From an uncultured Bacteroidota bacterium (lineage in GTDB: Bacteria > Bacteroidota > Bacteroidia > Bacteroidales > P3), in contig UQXW01000007.1 in assembly GCA_900545215.1 (NCBI GenBank), positions 1 through 51,547 of the forward strand: a stretch of DNA of 51,547 bases. Reading direction: 5' to 3'. Positions within the stretch are counted from its first letter, which is position 1. Every line of letters starts with the position of its first letter. The translations under genes were made by a program, and so were the position numbers. Below the pieces are notes generated by a model that saw only the letters and a list, made by a program, of their open reading frames with translations, did not search any database and had not been told where the DNA came from. Shown one piece after another: positions 51,531-51,547 of the stretch.

Positions 51531-51547
51531 AGAGGTTCGCCCCTCCC

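Larger units (their letters stand above)
51420..51547 (+). repeat. Duplicated leader region, copy 2 (cut by the window end)
   Basis: Matches 48711-48838 without gaps. It contains the promoter, the 18-codon frame and the first arm of the stem-loop (AGAGGTTC at 51531-51538); the second arm and the gene it serves lie beyond the window. Confidence 0.85.

Overview
The window looks like chromosome from a member of the Bacteroidota, most likely Bacteroidales. Reasons: two proteins end in a type IX secretion (T9SS) type A sorting domain; gliding/T9SS-associated genes (gldD, gldF, gldG) are present; glutamine synthetase is the long type III form; a glycogen synthase-phosphorylase fusion is present; and most start regions carry the Bacteroidota promoter signature (TTTG, about 19-22 nt, then TAnnTTTG) rather than Shine-Dalgarno sites. 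Species cannot be told from the sequence alone.

Layout. 1-3.1 kb: two hypothetical exported proteins and about 1 kb of non-coding, repeat-containing DNA. 3.1-8.5 kb: housekeeping genes (gldD, tRNA-Arg(CCG), corA, the minus-strand operon panD-flippase-rfaE2-elbB, and trmH). 8.5-12.2 kb: a cobalamin locus read on the minus strand from a B12 riboswitch, encoding a T9SS-exported DUF4465-type protein and a BtuF-like lipoprotein. 12.3-21.1 kb: a type I restriction-modification island (hsdM, DUF1016 nuclease, hsdS, Fic remnant, second DUF1016 nuclease, hsdR). hsdS and the second nuclease each carry an apparent one-base deletion and the Fic gene is a stub. 21.3-25.7 kb: an accessory stretch with a subtilase-prodomain pseudogene, a DUF4143 ATPase, a GNAT remnant, degenerate repeats and an unknown lipoprotein. 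25.7-33.3 kb: rsmE and neighbours, an FMN-dependent NMO/FabK-like enzyme, and a giant glycogen synthase/phosphorylase. 33.6-37.7 kb: an AraC regulator followed by a tight flavodoxin / carboxymuconolactone decarboxylase-cupin / DXS-like operon ending at a clear terminator. 38-48.3 kb: rlmI, mscL, glnN, gldF-gldG-DUF4340-dnaN and a C1 peptidase. 48.7-51.5 kb: two secreted proteins behind a duplicated leader region; a second leader copy begins at the right edge.

The most unusual content is non-coding. A family of GCCG-centred palindromic repeats occurs about every 5 kb between genes, and one copy appears to sit in frame inside the glycogen synthase gene. Two larger diverged repeats (about 390 bp) contain related modules. 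Two short tandem repeats with codon-multiple periods (42 and 33 bp) lie at the restriction island and in front of the DUF4143 ATPase. The duplicated leader contains a perfect Bacteroidota promoter, a conserved 18-codon reading frame and, in the complete copy, a stem-loop. The strongest candidate for an undescribed functional unit is either this leader or the AraC-flavodoxin-CMD/cupin-DXS-like operon, whose transketolase-type enzyme lacks the DRAG loop of true DXS.
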